Part shown: positions 8,774 to 16,662 of the stretch, piece by piece | How the letters are laid out: every line of letters begins with the position of its first letter | How positions within the stretch are numbered: the stretch's first letter is position 1 | Assembly: GCA_008080835.1 (NCBI GenBank) | Contig: VMDK01000061.1 | Span: 1 to 34,320, forward strand | Length of the DNA: 34,320 nucleotides | Direction of reading: 5' to 3' | DNA from: Sphingobacteriia bacterium | GTDB taxonomy: Bacteria > Bacteroidota > Bacteroidia > NS11-12g > UBA9320 | Made by a program: the position numbers and the translations under genes | Notes under the pieces: generated by a model | The model's input: only the letters and a program-made list of their open reading frames with translations | Databases searched by the model: none | Told to the model about the DNA's origin: nothing

Positions 8774-9516
8774 ATGAGTTGAGATTGAAGGATCCGTTGT
8801 CGGCTGATGTGATTATTCCGGATATAGTGGACAATACCGGAGGCGATTAATGCAGCGCCTAGACTAAAAGTGAAAACGGGAAAGGATTCGGGCGAGAATG
8901 TGGTCAACCATTTATTCGGATCAAAAGCATTGGGATCAGGTCCGAATCTCAGGGCAAATAGTATGAATTCATACATGAAAGCTCCCAGACAGATCATGGA
9001 ACCCGAAACGATGAAAAACCACTGCCATTTCCGGATCGGCGCGATCCATTTGGTATTGTAATGGATAAGCGCAGTACCCAATAACAGCATCAACATCACC
9101 AGGACCAACGGACTCCAAACCGGACCGGTCCAAACCACCGGTATCAGGAAGAGGATATCCCAATCAGCCAGACTCATCGGCCATCCGATGAATACGTACA
9201 GGAATACATAGTAAAAGAGGTCCCAAATGGCGAAAATGATCAGAAACCAGGCAAATCGAGTCCATCGACCATTGCCGGCTAACCACGCGACCGCAACGAT
9301 CATAATAAGAGTCGCTAGTTCTCGTGCAAGCTCCACACCGGCTAACTGGAGAGGCATGGCATGAAGTGGGAATTCAAATCCTTCCGGGTAGTATAGCTGG
9401 CGCAAATACACGACGACCGCACTTTCCAATAATGCCATTGCTATGCTGTATGCGATGACGAGAACTGTGGTGCCGGTAGCCATAGATCTCCAGACCTTAC
9501 TCAGCATGGCTTTCAT
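8770..9516 (-). CDS. Uncharacterised multi-pass membrane protein
   Basis: About 248 residues from the preferred ATG at 9516 (MKAMLSKVWRSM); ATG 9507 is an alternative. Six hydrophobic segments are visible. A conserved-looking loop, FAIWDLFYYVFLYVFIGWP then SLADWDILFLIPVVWTGPV, resembles uncharacterised bacterial membrane proteins I have seen but cannot name. No catalytic motif is evident. The start lies 20 bp inside the DUF4173-like gene and the stop overlaps the DUF1361-like start by 4 bp, so it is tightly coupled to both. A role in membrane or lipid physiology is only a guess from context. Confidence 0.8.
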   Translation of the reverse strand: MKAMLSKVWRSMATGTTVLVIAYSIAMALLESAVVVYLRQLYYPEGFEFPLHAMPLQLAGVELARELATLIMIVAVAWLAGNGRWTRFAWFLIIFAIWDLFYYVFLYVFIGWPMSLADWDILFLIPVVWTGPVWSPLVLVMLMLLLGTALIHYNTKWIAPIRKWQWFFIVSGSMICLGAFMYEFILFALRFGPDPNAFDPNKWLTTFSPESFPVFTFSLGAALIASGIVHYIRNNHISRQRILQSQLI

Positions 9517-10882
9517 ATTCGATGATGTTGCGATACACAATGCGGTCGTATACGGTACGGCTCAGGAATCCTGCTTCTTCGTATTCTTGTTTGAAGCGCT
9601 CGATCCTGTATTGGTTGCGCTCGGCAAATTCAGAAGGATCCACATGCTTCTGAATGATATCGAGATTCACATCTCCAAAGCGGAAGAGGTAATCGAGATC
9701 TACTTGACCCGTAGCCGCAGGAACATGACTCAAATTGTGGCTTGTGATCACTCGTGGCCAGTTAAAGCAAGAGAACAGAACCAGACTGTAGACTATGTTG
9801 TAGCTGTTGAACCGTACTAATTGCACAAGATCCATCCTTCCGTTTATAAGGATCAAAGTGAGGACCACTCCAATGCTGGTCATGAACAGGTACAGAAATA
9901 CTCCGAGTCGCTTCATGGTCATTCCGTATTCCGCGATGTAGAGAAAGTTCTTTTCAGCATTTTGAGCGATGAATACCAGGTTGAGTACCATGAAGAAGAT
10001 CGCGCTGATCTTTTCGAGCTTGGTGGCTTTTCGCTGAAATACGAATGCTATGATCCCAATGGCCAGTAGTATACTCACTATCAGTGAGAAGATGCCTCTG
10101 TGCAGATATGCCGATCGGTTGAGGCCTTCCGGCATCGCATGGAGGATAAAGCGATACACAAAATCAGAAGAGATCACAAAGAGCAGGAGGGCACTCAGTG
10201 TGAAGAAGATCACGGCCCATGTGTTGGGAAGGAGTGACGGTTCGTAAGTGCCAACTTCATCGTCTTCTTTGGGTGAAGTTGGTAGCAATTTGAAGTAGAT
10301 TGGTGGTATGTAGAAGCGGAAGGCGACTACAGAGAACAATGCTCCCAGGAAGAGCACCCAAAAGAAATCAGCCCTTAAAAAATCCCAGTTGATCTGCTCG
10401 AGGAGCTTTTCGAATACCGGGTTGGCCGAAGCATAGAAAAGAGAGAACAGTGCCACAAAGCATGCGGGAAGCAACACATAGCTGATGATCTTGCCCTGTA
10501 GTTTGGAGTCGACCTGTAATCCACGTGCTGTTCCCGTGAACAATCGAAATGGACTGAGTATGAAATTCAGGAACCCCATACCAACTGAGCTGATCGGGTC
10601 AACCCGCGGATTTGTGATCTGAGCTCCCATCACAGCAAACGAAGCAAATGCAACGAATACGGCCACAGTTGTTCCGTTGATGCCCGCACTGGACGTGGCA
10701 AGTAGAAACGGGAGAACAGCTAGAGCAAGATGATGAGAAGGTCTTTTAGCGGTGATCAGAAAGAGCACAGCAAATAAGGAGGCGAATACACCGTAGATCA
10801 GGACATTCACCCCGAGATCCTGGTGGTAGAATACGATCGTGAATACGATGCATAAAAGAATGGCTGCAGTGGATCTTTTCAT
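9497..10882 (-). CDS. DUF4173/DUF4153-like integral membrane protein
   Basis: A 461-residue protein with roughly ten to twelve hydrophobic segments in the first 380 residues and a soluble C-terminal tail (GDVNLDIIQKHVDPSEFAER onward). The run LVFIAQNAEKNFLYIAEYGM followed by TMKRLGVFLYLFMTSIGV is the conserved region I associate with DUF4173. No function is established. It starts at ATG 10882, overlapping the upstream gene's stop by 4 bp. In Bacteroidota such genes are often seen beside a small winged-helix regulator, as here. Confidence 0.8.
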   Translation of the reverse strand: MKRSTAAILLCIVFTIVFYHQDLGVNVLIYGVFASLFAVLFLITAKRPSHHLALAVLPFLLATSSAGINGTTVAVFVAFASFAVMGAQITNPRVDPISSVGMGFLNFILSPFRLFTGTARGLQVDSKLQGKIISYVLLPACFVALFSLFYASANPVFEKLLEQINWDFLRADFFWVLFLGALFSVVAFRFYIPPIYFKLLPTSPKEDDEVGTYEPSLLPNTWAVIFFTLSALLLFVISSDFVYRFILHAMPEGLNRSAYLHRGIFSLIVSILLAIGIIAFVFQRKATKLEKISAIFFMVLNLVFIAQNAEKNFLYIAEYGMTMKRLGVFLYLFMTSIGVVLTLILINGRMDLVQLVRFNSYNIVYSLVLFSCFNWPRVITSHNLSHVPAATGQVDLDYLFRFGDVNLDIIQKHVDPSEFAERNQYRIERFKQEYEEAGFLSRTVYDRIVYRNIIEYESHAE

Positions 10883-11373
10883 AGGAATAGATATTTAGTT
10901 GAGTGAGGTTGTTTGGTTTTGATAGAATGTTGTTTGTTCAATCGGATCCTAGCGAAGAGCAATAGTGCTCCCCCGAGGATCCCGAACATGGAATCCAGAA
11001 AGCTCCATAGTGGAGGAATTCCTCTGAAATGGCCTGCGATGAAGGCGGTAGGAATGATGAGGGCACATGCTACGAGTCCGAAATCGAGTAGGAAACGGTT
11101 TCTCTCCGGATCCTTCAATGCCCCCACGAACAAAATGGCGAACAGCACATGTGCGAATCCCAGCCAGTCGTATCCGTAGAGGAGGTGCGTAGCATCGGTA
11201 GATATGTACTCTACGCTTCTGGCCACTGATTCCAACCAGGGAAGAAGGGCAGGCAACATAAGCTCAGTCATCCATATGACGGCAGGCATTCCTTCGGGAA
11301 TGAAAAAGGCCGTGACCCCGCTGATGAGCAGTCCGACCTGGAATAAGACGATGGTAGTATAGTAGGCTTTCAT
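10879..11373 (-). CDS. Uncharacterised membrane protein, first gene of the DUF4173 string
   Basis: About 164 residues from ATG 11373 (MKAYYTTIVLFQVGLLISG). The upstream extension to 11421 is rejected because it would run across the palindrome at 11383-11401. Four hydrophobic segments are visible, with a conserved-looking ALKDPERNRFLLDFGL and a FRGIPPLWSFLDSMFGILGG block near the end. I do not recognise a named family. It is transcribed away from the palindromic site 10 bp upstream and overlaps the DUF4173-like gene by 4 bp. Confidence 0.78.
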   Translation of the reverse strand: MKAYYTTIVLFQVGLLISGVTAFFIPEGMPAVIWMTELMLPALLPWLESVARSVEYISTDATHLLYGYDWLGFAHVLFAILFVGALKDPERNRFLLDFGLVACALIIPTAFIAGHFRGIPPLWSFLDSMFGILGGALLLFARIRLNKQHSIKTKQPHSTKYLFL

Positions 11374-11382
11374 TTTATAAAG

Positions 11383-11401
11383 TACTTTGAAATACAAAGT
11401 A
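11383..11401 (-). promoter_or_regulatory. Palindromic operator-like site TACTTTG-N5-CAAAGTA
   Basis: A perfect 7-bp inverted repeat (TACTTTG, AAATA spacer, CAAAGTA) lies in the gap between the winged-helix regulator stop (11418) and the start of the next membrane gene (11373). Its upstream arm on the minus strand reads TACTTTG, resembling a Bacteroidota -7 box. A nearly identical site at 12365-12381 fronts the regulator operon, which argues for a shared regulator. Autoregulation by the winged-helix protein is inference. Confidence 0.65.
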
Positions 11402-11417
11402 TTATTGTAAAAAAATA

Positions 11418-11708
11418 TCACTTTCTGTTTTTGAGCAGTTGCTCAAGGGCATTCAAATGTTTCTCAAACTCGCTCCTGCCAACGAGTGTGACTCGGTAGG
11501 AGGTCTTGGGACGCTTACCCACAAATTCTTTTCTCACTTCGATATAATCCAACTTCTCCAGGGAACTGAGATGGCTGGATAGGTTTCCATCTGTGGCATC
11601 GAGGTATTCCTTCAGGTATTTGAATTCCACCCAATCATTCACCACGAGCACACTCATGATACCCAGCCTTATCCGGCTTTCAAATGCTTTATTGAGATCC
11701 TGGATCAT
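11418..11708 (-). CDS. Small winged-helix transcriptional regulator
   Basis: A 96-residue protein from ATG 11708 (MIQDLNKAFESRIRLGIMSV). The fold pattern is that of ArsR/MarR-like winged-helix proteins: recognition region FKYLKEYLDATDGNLSSHLS, then a wing (YIEVRKEFVGKRPKTSYRVT) and a C-terminal dimerisation helix (SEFEKHLNALEQLLKN). No metal-binding cysteines are seen. The longer frame to 11804 is rejected because it overlaps the preceding gene throughout, while ATG 11708 sits 1 bp after that gene's stop. It probably controls this locus through the two ACTTTG-N5-CAAAGT palindromes. Confidence 0.85.
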   Translation of the reverse strand: MIQDLNKAFESRIRLGIMSVLVVNDWVEFKYLKEYLDATDGNLSSHLSSLEKLDYIEVRKEFVGKRPKTSYRVTLVGRSEFEKHLNALEQLLKNRK

Positions 11709-11709
11709 A

Positions 11710-12357
11710 TTATCCGCGCTCGTAACGCAACCACATATAAGCTCCGTAAATGATATGCAATACACCGAATCCGATGGCCCAGAACAATAGCCCATGGCCA
11801 ACAAAGTACATACTCACCACACCGAGCAAAACTTCACTCATGCCAAAGTACTTCAAGTCGTTCAATGTGTACTTACTCGCATTGATCAAAGACAGTCCGT
11901 AGAAGATCAGCATGGAAGGAGCGACGAGACCGAAAAGGGAATGATACAGTAGCAGGAAGCAGAATACTCCACCAGTTCCCAGGGGAATAGCGAGATTGAT
12001 GAGCATTCGCATTGCCACGCGATCCCAGATCCGCTGACCTTTCTTTTTCGCCCTTCGTGAAGTGATGATCATCCCGGTGATCAAGGACAATACGACCACC
12101 AACCCGGCGTCAAGCAGGAAGAATCTGTAAAAGCCAAGATTGTCGAAAAACGCCGGACCACCTACAATGTTGTAAATGCGATCCAGATAGAATTCGTCAT
12201 GTCCGTAGTAATACCATCTCGCAGCATACGCACCGATCAGTGCATAGATGCCGGCTAATATTCCCGACCAGCCACTCAGCGACAAGAATCGGGAAGAGCG
12301 CTCCATGATCCCGCGGATCTCTCGGAGCTGGTCGATGTAGTCAGCGTTTTCGTTCAT
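11710..12357 (-). CDS. Uncharacterised membrane protein co-transcribed with the regulator
   Basis: About 215 residues from ATG 12357 (MNENADYIDQLREIRGIMER). A short cytoplasmic N-terminal helix leads into about six hydrophobic segments; LSLSGWSGILAGIYALIGAY is the clearest early one. I recall this arrangement, a membrane protein directly ahead of a winged-helix regulator, as common in Bacteroidota, but the family has no function I can name. The frame extends upstream to 12432, but that would cross the palindrome at 12365-12381, so 12357 is preferred. The stop is 1 bp before the regulator's ATG. Confidence 0.8.
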   Translation of the reverse strand: MNENADYIDQLREIRGIMERSSRFLSLSGWSGILAGIYALIGAYAARWYYYGHDEFYLDRIYNIVGGPAFFDNLGFYRFFLLDAGLVVVLSLITGMIITSRRAKKKGQRIWDRVAMRMLINLAIPLGTGGVFCFLLLYHSLFGLVAPSMLIFYGLSLINASKYTLNDLKYFGMSEVLLGVVSMYFVGHGLLFWAIGFGVLHIIYGAYMWLRYERG

Positions 12358-12364
12358 GCAAATA

Positions 12365-12381
12365 ACTTTGAAATGCAAAGT
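12365..12381 (-). promoter_or_regulatory. Palindromic operator-like site ACTTTG-N5-CAAAGT
   Basis: A perfect 6-bp inverted repeat with a 5-bp spacer, 7 bp upstream of the minus-strand start at 12357. On the minus strand the site begins within TTACTTTGC (-7-like), and a TTTG sits 21 bp further upstream (12408-12405), a plausible -33 box. It matches the site at 11383-11401 in 16 of 17 positions (one spacer difference), so the same factor probably binds both. Confidence 0.65.
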
Positions 12382-12415
12382 AAGTTGTTTTTTGCCGAGA
12401 AAAGCAAATAGGGCA

Positions 12416-13327
12416 GTGACAGATATCCACATTGATCGTCATTCTCGTTGGGAATTGGAGATTCGAGAATCGTCAAAGAAGGAAAGTCACTATTTTGCGC
12501 AGCAAATAATTGGCACGTTAGCAGCTCTTTTTCTTCGTCTTACAAAATATGCGTGGTTCCGCCGACTGGTTTGGAAACCCATTTATGAAATGGTCGCGCG
12601 CAAGTACAAAGCGCACCAATGGTATTTCATGAATTATGGATATACCCCAAATGAAAGCGAGACACCGCTTGAACTTCAGGAGAAGGATGAAGTGAACCGC
12701 TACCAGATCCAATTGTACCATTATCTCGCCGTAAAAGCGCAGGTGGAAGGCAAGGACATGCTGGAAGTAGGTAGTGGAAGAGGAGGAGGAGCCAATTACA
12801 TTGCAGAGTACCTCAAACCAAAGAGCTTGACGGGTATGGACCTTGCTCAGAATGCGGTGGATCTCAGTAATCGGGATCACGATCAGCCGAATCTGCGATA
12901 CATTCAGGGCAATGCCGAGAGTATTCCATTAGACGACAACTCCATGGACGTGGTGATCAATGTGGAATCCTGTCACGCCTACGGTTCGGTGCCAAAATTC
13001 ATTTCGGAGGTCAAGCGAGTGCTTAGACCGGGAGGTATGCTTGTTCTTACGGACTTGAGAGGTCCGGAAGGGATGGACAAGTTAAGATCACAGATCAGCA
13101 CTTGTGGGATGAGCCAGATCGAGGAGGATGACATCACAGATAATGTAATCAGAGCCATCGAAGAAGAAGAACCGATCAAAAAGAAGCGGATCGAGGAAAA
13201 CCTACCAAAGAGTATGTGGAATGCCTTCCGTGAGTTCGGTGGAGCAATCAATTCTCAGATCCATCTGCAATTGAAAAGTCGCGATCTCATCTATTCGCGT
13301 TTTGTCCTGAAAAATAACCTATCCTAA
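12416..13327 (+). CDS. Class I SAM-dependent methyltransferase
   Basis: About 300 residues. SAM-binding motif I is MLEVGSGRGGGANYIAEYL, followed by LTGMDLAQNAVDL, IQGNAESIPLDDNSMDVVINVESCHAY and VKRVLRPGGMLVLTDLR. The layout, with NRYQIQLYHYLA ahead of motif I and the E-S-C-H-A-Y motif, resembles from memory mycobacterial phthiotriol dimycocerosate methyltransferases, which methylate lipid hydroxyls. The substrate here is unknown; a lipid target is only an analogy. The start is uncertain: the frame opens at ATG 12356, inside the divergent promoter. GTG 12416 or TTG 12455 are likelier, and family similarity begins near 12530. Confidence 0.82.
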   Translation: MTDIHIDRHSRWELEIRESSKKESHYFAQQIIGTLAALFLRLTKYAWFRRLVWKPIYEMVARKYKAHQWYFMNYGYTPNESETPLELQEKDEVNRYQIQLYHYLAVKAQVEGKDMLEVGSGRGGGANYIAEYLKPKSLTGMDLAQNAVDLSNRDHDQPNLRYIQGNAESIPLDDNSMDVVINVESCHAYGSVPKFISEVKRVLRPGGMLVLTDLRGPEGMDKLRSQISTCGMSQIEEDDITDNVIRAIEEEEPIKKKRIEENLPKSMWNAFREFGGAINSQIHLQLKSRDLIYSRFVLKNNLS

Positions 13328-13382
13328 GGAGGATTGAGCAAAATCAACTCATTTCCGCAGGAATAACTTGCGCCTAATAACC

Positions 13383-13390
13383 TACATTTG
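13383..13390 (+). promoter_or_regulatory. Putative -7 element TACATTTG
   Basis: TACATTTG matches the Bacteroidota -7 consensus TAnnTTTG exactly and lies 15 bp ahead of the ATG at 13406. No convincing -33 TTG is seen at the right spacing. It argues against the TTG at 13388 as the start codon, since that codon lies inside the element. Confidence 0.4.
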
Positions 13391-13405
13391 AGAACGTTGA
13401 AAGCT

Positions 13406-14752
13406 ATGCGCATCTTCAAGGAAGACAATTTCTTCGCCAAAATTGATAGCATCTATCACGATGCTTTGAGGCGAAAGATTGCCTACGAGAACGCCAACCG
13501 AATGGTTGTGATGTTCTATTTCTATACCGTATTCTTCGCACTCTTTATCATTCTGGACTTCCTCCGAATGGATGAAGGAAAGAGCGAGAATTGGTTGTAC
13601 ATAGCTCTGTTCGTCTCACATATCCTTTTTGCATGTCAGATCGTACCTTCCTGGAAAGCCTTCCGACACAGGAAAGAGATCGCCTTAAGGGAGATCCCTG
13701 CGATCGTTAAATTAGAGAAGAGCTTCATACGAAGCGTGCTCATTGGGTTACTTCCCATGGCCATCCTCGGGATCTTCGAACGTGAAACCCTTGTGGTTCT
13801 GGGGATATACTCGGTCATGATCAACATTGTGATGCAATTGGGGCATGCCCGCTGTATCCGATATAATGTGGCAAGTTTCATTGTCGCGATCGTGGGTGTA
13901 GCGGCCTATTTCTTTGTATATAAGGACGTTTACGAACCTACACGTGCCATTGCTTTCTTCTCTGAGATACTGGCCATCTTTGGGATACCATTCTACGTAT
14001 CACGTCGCCAGTAAAATGCGAAATTGAAGGAATTTGAATATCAGCAGATACTCAGCGAGCAGAAGGAGATCATACTACGAGAAAAGCAGAAGTCAGATGA
14101 TCTTCTGCTGAACATCCTTCCAAAGGAAGTTGCGGAAGAGCTCAAAGAAACCGGGCACTCAGAAGCGCATCAATTCGAAAACGTAACAGTCATCTTCACG
14201 GATTTTGTGAACTTCACTCAAGTCAGTGAGCATCTTACACCGAAGGAACTCGTGAACGAGATCCATACATGCTTCAAGACCTTTGACGAGATCATTGGTC
14301 GCTATGGACTTGAAAAGATCAAGACGATCGGAGATGCGTACTTAGCAGTATCCGGACTTCCTACGTCAGACACCAAGCACGCTCATCGAGCAGTGGCTGC
14401 GGCGTTGGAGATCCGTGATTTCGTGGAAAAGCACAAAAAAGACAATATCGATTACGGAAAGGAATTCCTGGATGTGCGAATTGGTATACACTCCGGACCG
14501 GTGATCGCCGGTATCGTAGGGGTGAAGAAGTTCGCATATGACATCTGGGGTGACACTGTGAATACCGCCGCACGAATGGAACAAAGCTCAACTCCGGGAA
14601 GGATCACTATCTCGGAAACCACCTTTGAACTCATCAAGGAAGGCTTCATTTGCGAGGACAGAGGAGAGATCAACGCCAAGCACAAAGGCAAAGTGCACAT
14701 GTACTACGTTGACGGATTCAGAGGTGATAAGGTGATCGAAATGATCAAATAG
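13406..14752 (+). pseudogene. Membrane-anchored class III adenylate cyclase, split by an in-frame TAA
   Basis: Two pieces in the same frame are separated only by TAA at 14012-14014. The first (13406-14011) has about six hydrophobic segments. The second resumes immediately (Asn-Ala-Lys-Leu-Lys-Glu-Phe), makes a coiled linker ending in KSDDLLLNILPKEVAEELK, and then the cyclase domain. Counting from TTG 14024, metal residues are D60 (VIFTDFVNFT) and D104 (TIGDAYLAVSG). Purine selectors K100 and D173 (EKIKT, AYDIWGDTVN) are the adenylate rather than guanylate pair, with transition-state N180 and R184. Catalytic residues are intact. Restart at TTG 14024 could give a soluble cyclase. The 3' end overlaps the convergent cupin gene by 8 bp. 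The stop may be a real mutation, a read-through site or a sequence error. Confidence 0.85.
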
Positions 14753-15626
14753 GAGCAGCCAACGCCGTAGCTTCTTTTTTCCGAATTCTGTTCAGCTTGT
14801 ACTTATACCACATGTCCGGAGCATTCTTCTTCATGAATCCGTCCAATTTTCTCATGAGTATGATGTGGTAAAGTCCGGAAAGCTTGCCTTTCCATTCCGT
14901 TTGCCAACTGCGCAAACTCAGTCCCATTCCAGCTTCGAGATATTCCATATGATGCCAGAATTTACTCGGCATATAGAGCGTATCACCGTGCTCGAGAGTA
15001 ATGTCGAATCCCTGGGCTTTTCTCAGCGCAGGATAGCGATCCAGCTTTTCAGCGAACTCCGCGTTATAGTATCCCTGAAAATCCACCAGGCTCATGACTT
15101 CAAAGGGTCTTCTGTAAATGTGATATTGCTCCTCATACGGAAAGAGAAGCACTCGTTTCTTACCGATGAACTGCGTTTGCATCACATCGCTCAGGTCCAT
15201 GTCGAAATGAAGATGAGTGACACATCCTTTGGCACCCGTGAATAACATAGGGTACTTGCGCAGTACTTCATCGAAATACGCATCCGGCCACTCGAAATCG
15301 TTGAGTAATTCGGGAGCGTGTTCCAGGATGCTGAAAAGAAACAGTCGCCACTGACCGGATCCCTTCACGATGCTGTCGATATAATCTTCGAACTGCATGT
15401 ACGCATGTGGTGCGTGTACCGGCTTGTTCTCCGGATTCTTTGCATTGCTGTAAACACCCACTTCTTTCGATCCGACCACTTCTTTCAGACGATCCCAGTT
15501 CCAGGACTTTGTCGCATTCCACGAATCAGATAAACCTTTGAGAACTACCGGTTTCTGCCGATAATACTTAGACCGGAATTCCTCCGGACTGAGATCTTGA
15601 ACGATATCTACTTCGCGTAAATTCAT
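14745..15626 (-). CDS. Cupin-like (JmjC/FIH-type) domain protein
   Basis: A 293-residue protein of the cupin_8 group of Fe(II)/2-oxoglutarate-dependent oxygenases. RQKPVVLKGLSDSWNATKSW is the typical start of the fold. The iron motif H-x-D is in VTHLHFDMDLSDVM and the distal His in PSKFWHHMEYLE. KKRVLLFPYEEQYHIY and LEHGDTLYMPS are also standard. Members hydroxylate proteins or small molecules; the substrate here is unknown. The start (ATG 15626) overlaps the patatin gene's stop by 4 bp (ATGA), so the two are one operon. The last 8 bp overlap the convergent cyclase gene. Confidence 0.87.
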   Translation of the reverse strand: MNLREVDIVQDLSPEEFRSKYYRQKPVVLKGLSDSWNATKSWNWDRLKEVVGSKEVGVYSNAKNPENKPVHAPHAYMQFEDYIDSIVKGSGQWRLFLFSILEHAPELLNDFEWPDAYFDEVLRKYPMLFTGAKGCVTHLHFDMDLSDVMQTQFIGKKRVLLFPYEEQYHIYRRPFEVMSLVDFQGYYNAEFAEKLDRYPALRKAQGFDITLEHGDTLYMPSKFWHHMEYLEAGMGLSLRSWQTEWKGKLSGLYHIILMRKLDGFMKKNAPDMWYKYKLNRIRKKEATALAAPI

Positions 15627-16543
15627 GATGCAGAAGTGGAGGAAGCACGACCGTATTTCCCAACCAGATCGTGTTCCTTGATATACTGGTCAGTGTACTT
15701 CATCCCACTGTCGTAGAGGTTTTTTTGATCTTCTTCTGTCAAATGAAATTTCGATGCCGAAATGCCGAAATCATCGATCTTGACCGAATGTGCCACGGCT
15801 TCCGGATTGTGATTAAAACCGATCACCTGAGCATACACCACCGCATCAAAGAGCACCGTGATATATTTTGTCAGTTCATCGCGCTTCAAGTCATTCAAAT
15901 GCTCGTCACCGCTGAGATTGTCCAGGTGAAATCCCACTGTAGAATCATCAACTTCTCCATGCTGGTCGAATGCGTTGATCGGATAGTTGAGAACTGTACC
16001 ACCATCGACGTAGATATCGTTGTCGGGTTTGCCATCCGGGAATTGCCAGGCTTCGAAGAATAGTGGTGCACCCATGGATGCTCTGACAGCATAAACTACT
16101 TTTACATAAGGTGTTTTGCGATAGCTGAATTCAGTGGCATTCCTCTTGTTGAGGTTACACGCAAAAACGCGCATTTCACGACAACCGGCATTGTGAAGGT
16201 CGGCAAATGTGGAATCAGATCTCTGATGCATTTTCATGCCTTCCTCCAACCACTCAAGGAGTTTTTGTCCTTTGTAATAACCATAGTGGGTAGCCACTCT
16301 CAATGGATTGGGATGATCTTAGAAATCCGAAAATGAAGTTTTGCCTACAAAATCCTTGATCTCCTCAGGAGAGCAGCCAATGCTCAGCAACATAGCCGTA
16401 GATGCACCGGCAGATGTTCCTGCCACACGTTTGACCTTATCAAGTAAGTTGTGGTTCTTTAAGGACTGCACAGCACCAGCATAGGCTATGCCTTTCACGC
16501 CTCCACCTTCGAAAACCAGATTCTCTAGATCCATGTTCGACAT
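15623..16543 (-). pseudogene. Patatin-like phospholipase, split by an in-frame TAA
   Basis: The 5' piece (16543-16322) starts MSNMDLENLVFEGGGVKGIA, with the oxyanion loop GGGVKG (13-18) and nucleophile elbow GTSAG (Ser44). It ends KTSFSDF then TAA at 16321-16319. The same frame continues Asp-His-Pro-Asn-Pro-Leu-Arg-Val-Ala-Thr and keeps the family's order: YYKGQKLLEWLEEGM, MRVFACNLNKRNATEFSY, VRASMGAPLFFEAW, and the catalytic Asp in IYVDGGTVLNYPI. The Ser and Asp of the dyad are therefore on separate pieces, and neither half should be active alone. Without the stop the protein would be about 306 residues. Patatins hydrolyse acyl chains of phospholipids. As with the cyclase, this is decay, read-through or sequence error. 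Confidence 0.85.
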
Positions 16544-16634
16544 GTTTTAATGGCAATTTATGAAAATGGACTCTAAAATGACACAAGGTGCTGATGTTCA
16601 CAACTGTTGGAAAGCGCCTCACCCCGCCCAAGAA

Positions 16635-16648
16635 AGCCTAATTAGGCT
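16635..16648. promoter_or_regulatory. 14-bp perfect palindrome ahead of an exported protein gene
   Basis: AGCCTAATTAGGCT is a perfect palindrome ending 14 bp before the ATG at 16663. It abuts TATCTTCG (16648-16655), which resembles a -7 element. It could be an operator for this gene or for the divergent patatin gene; no factor is identified. Confidence 0.35.
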
Positions 16649-16662
16649 ATCTTCGCCACTCC

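Noticed and set aside
14024-14752. Annotating the cyclase domain as an independent soluble gene
   Set aside because: The upstream membrane frame continues in phase into it with only one stop between and no clear ribosome-binding site before TTG 14024, so one broken gene is the simpler reading.
13406-16543. Reassignment of TAA as a sense codon, to explain two interrupted genes
   Set aside because: TAA ends lysA, suhB and other intact genes here at the expected family lengths, so general recoding is not supported.
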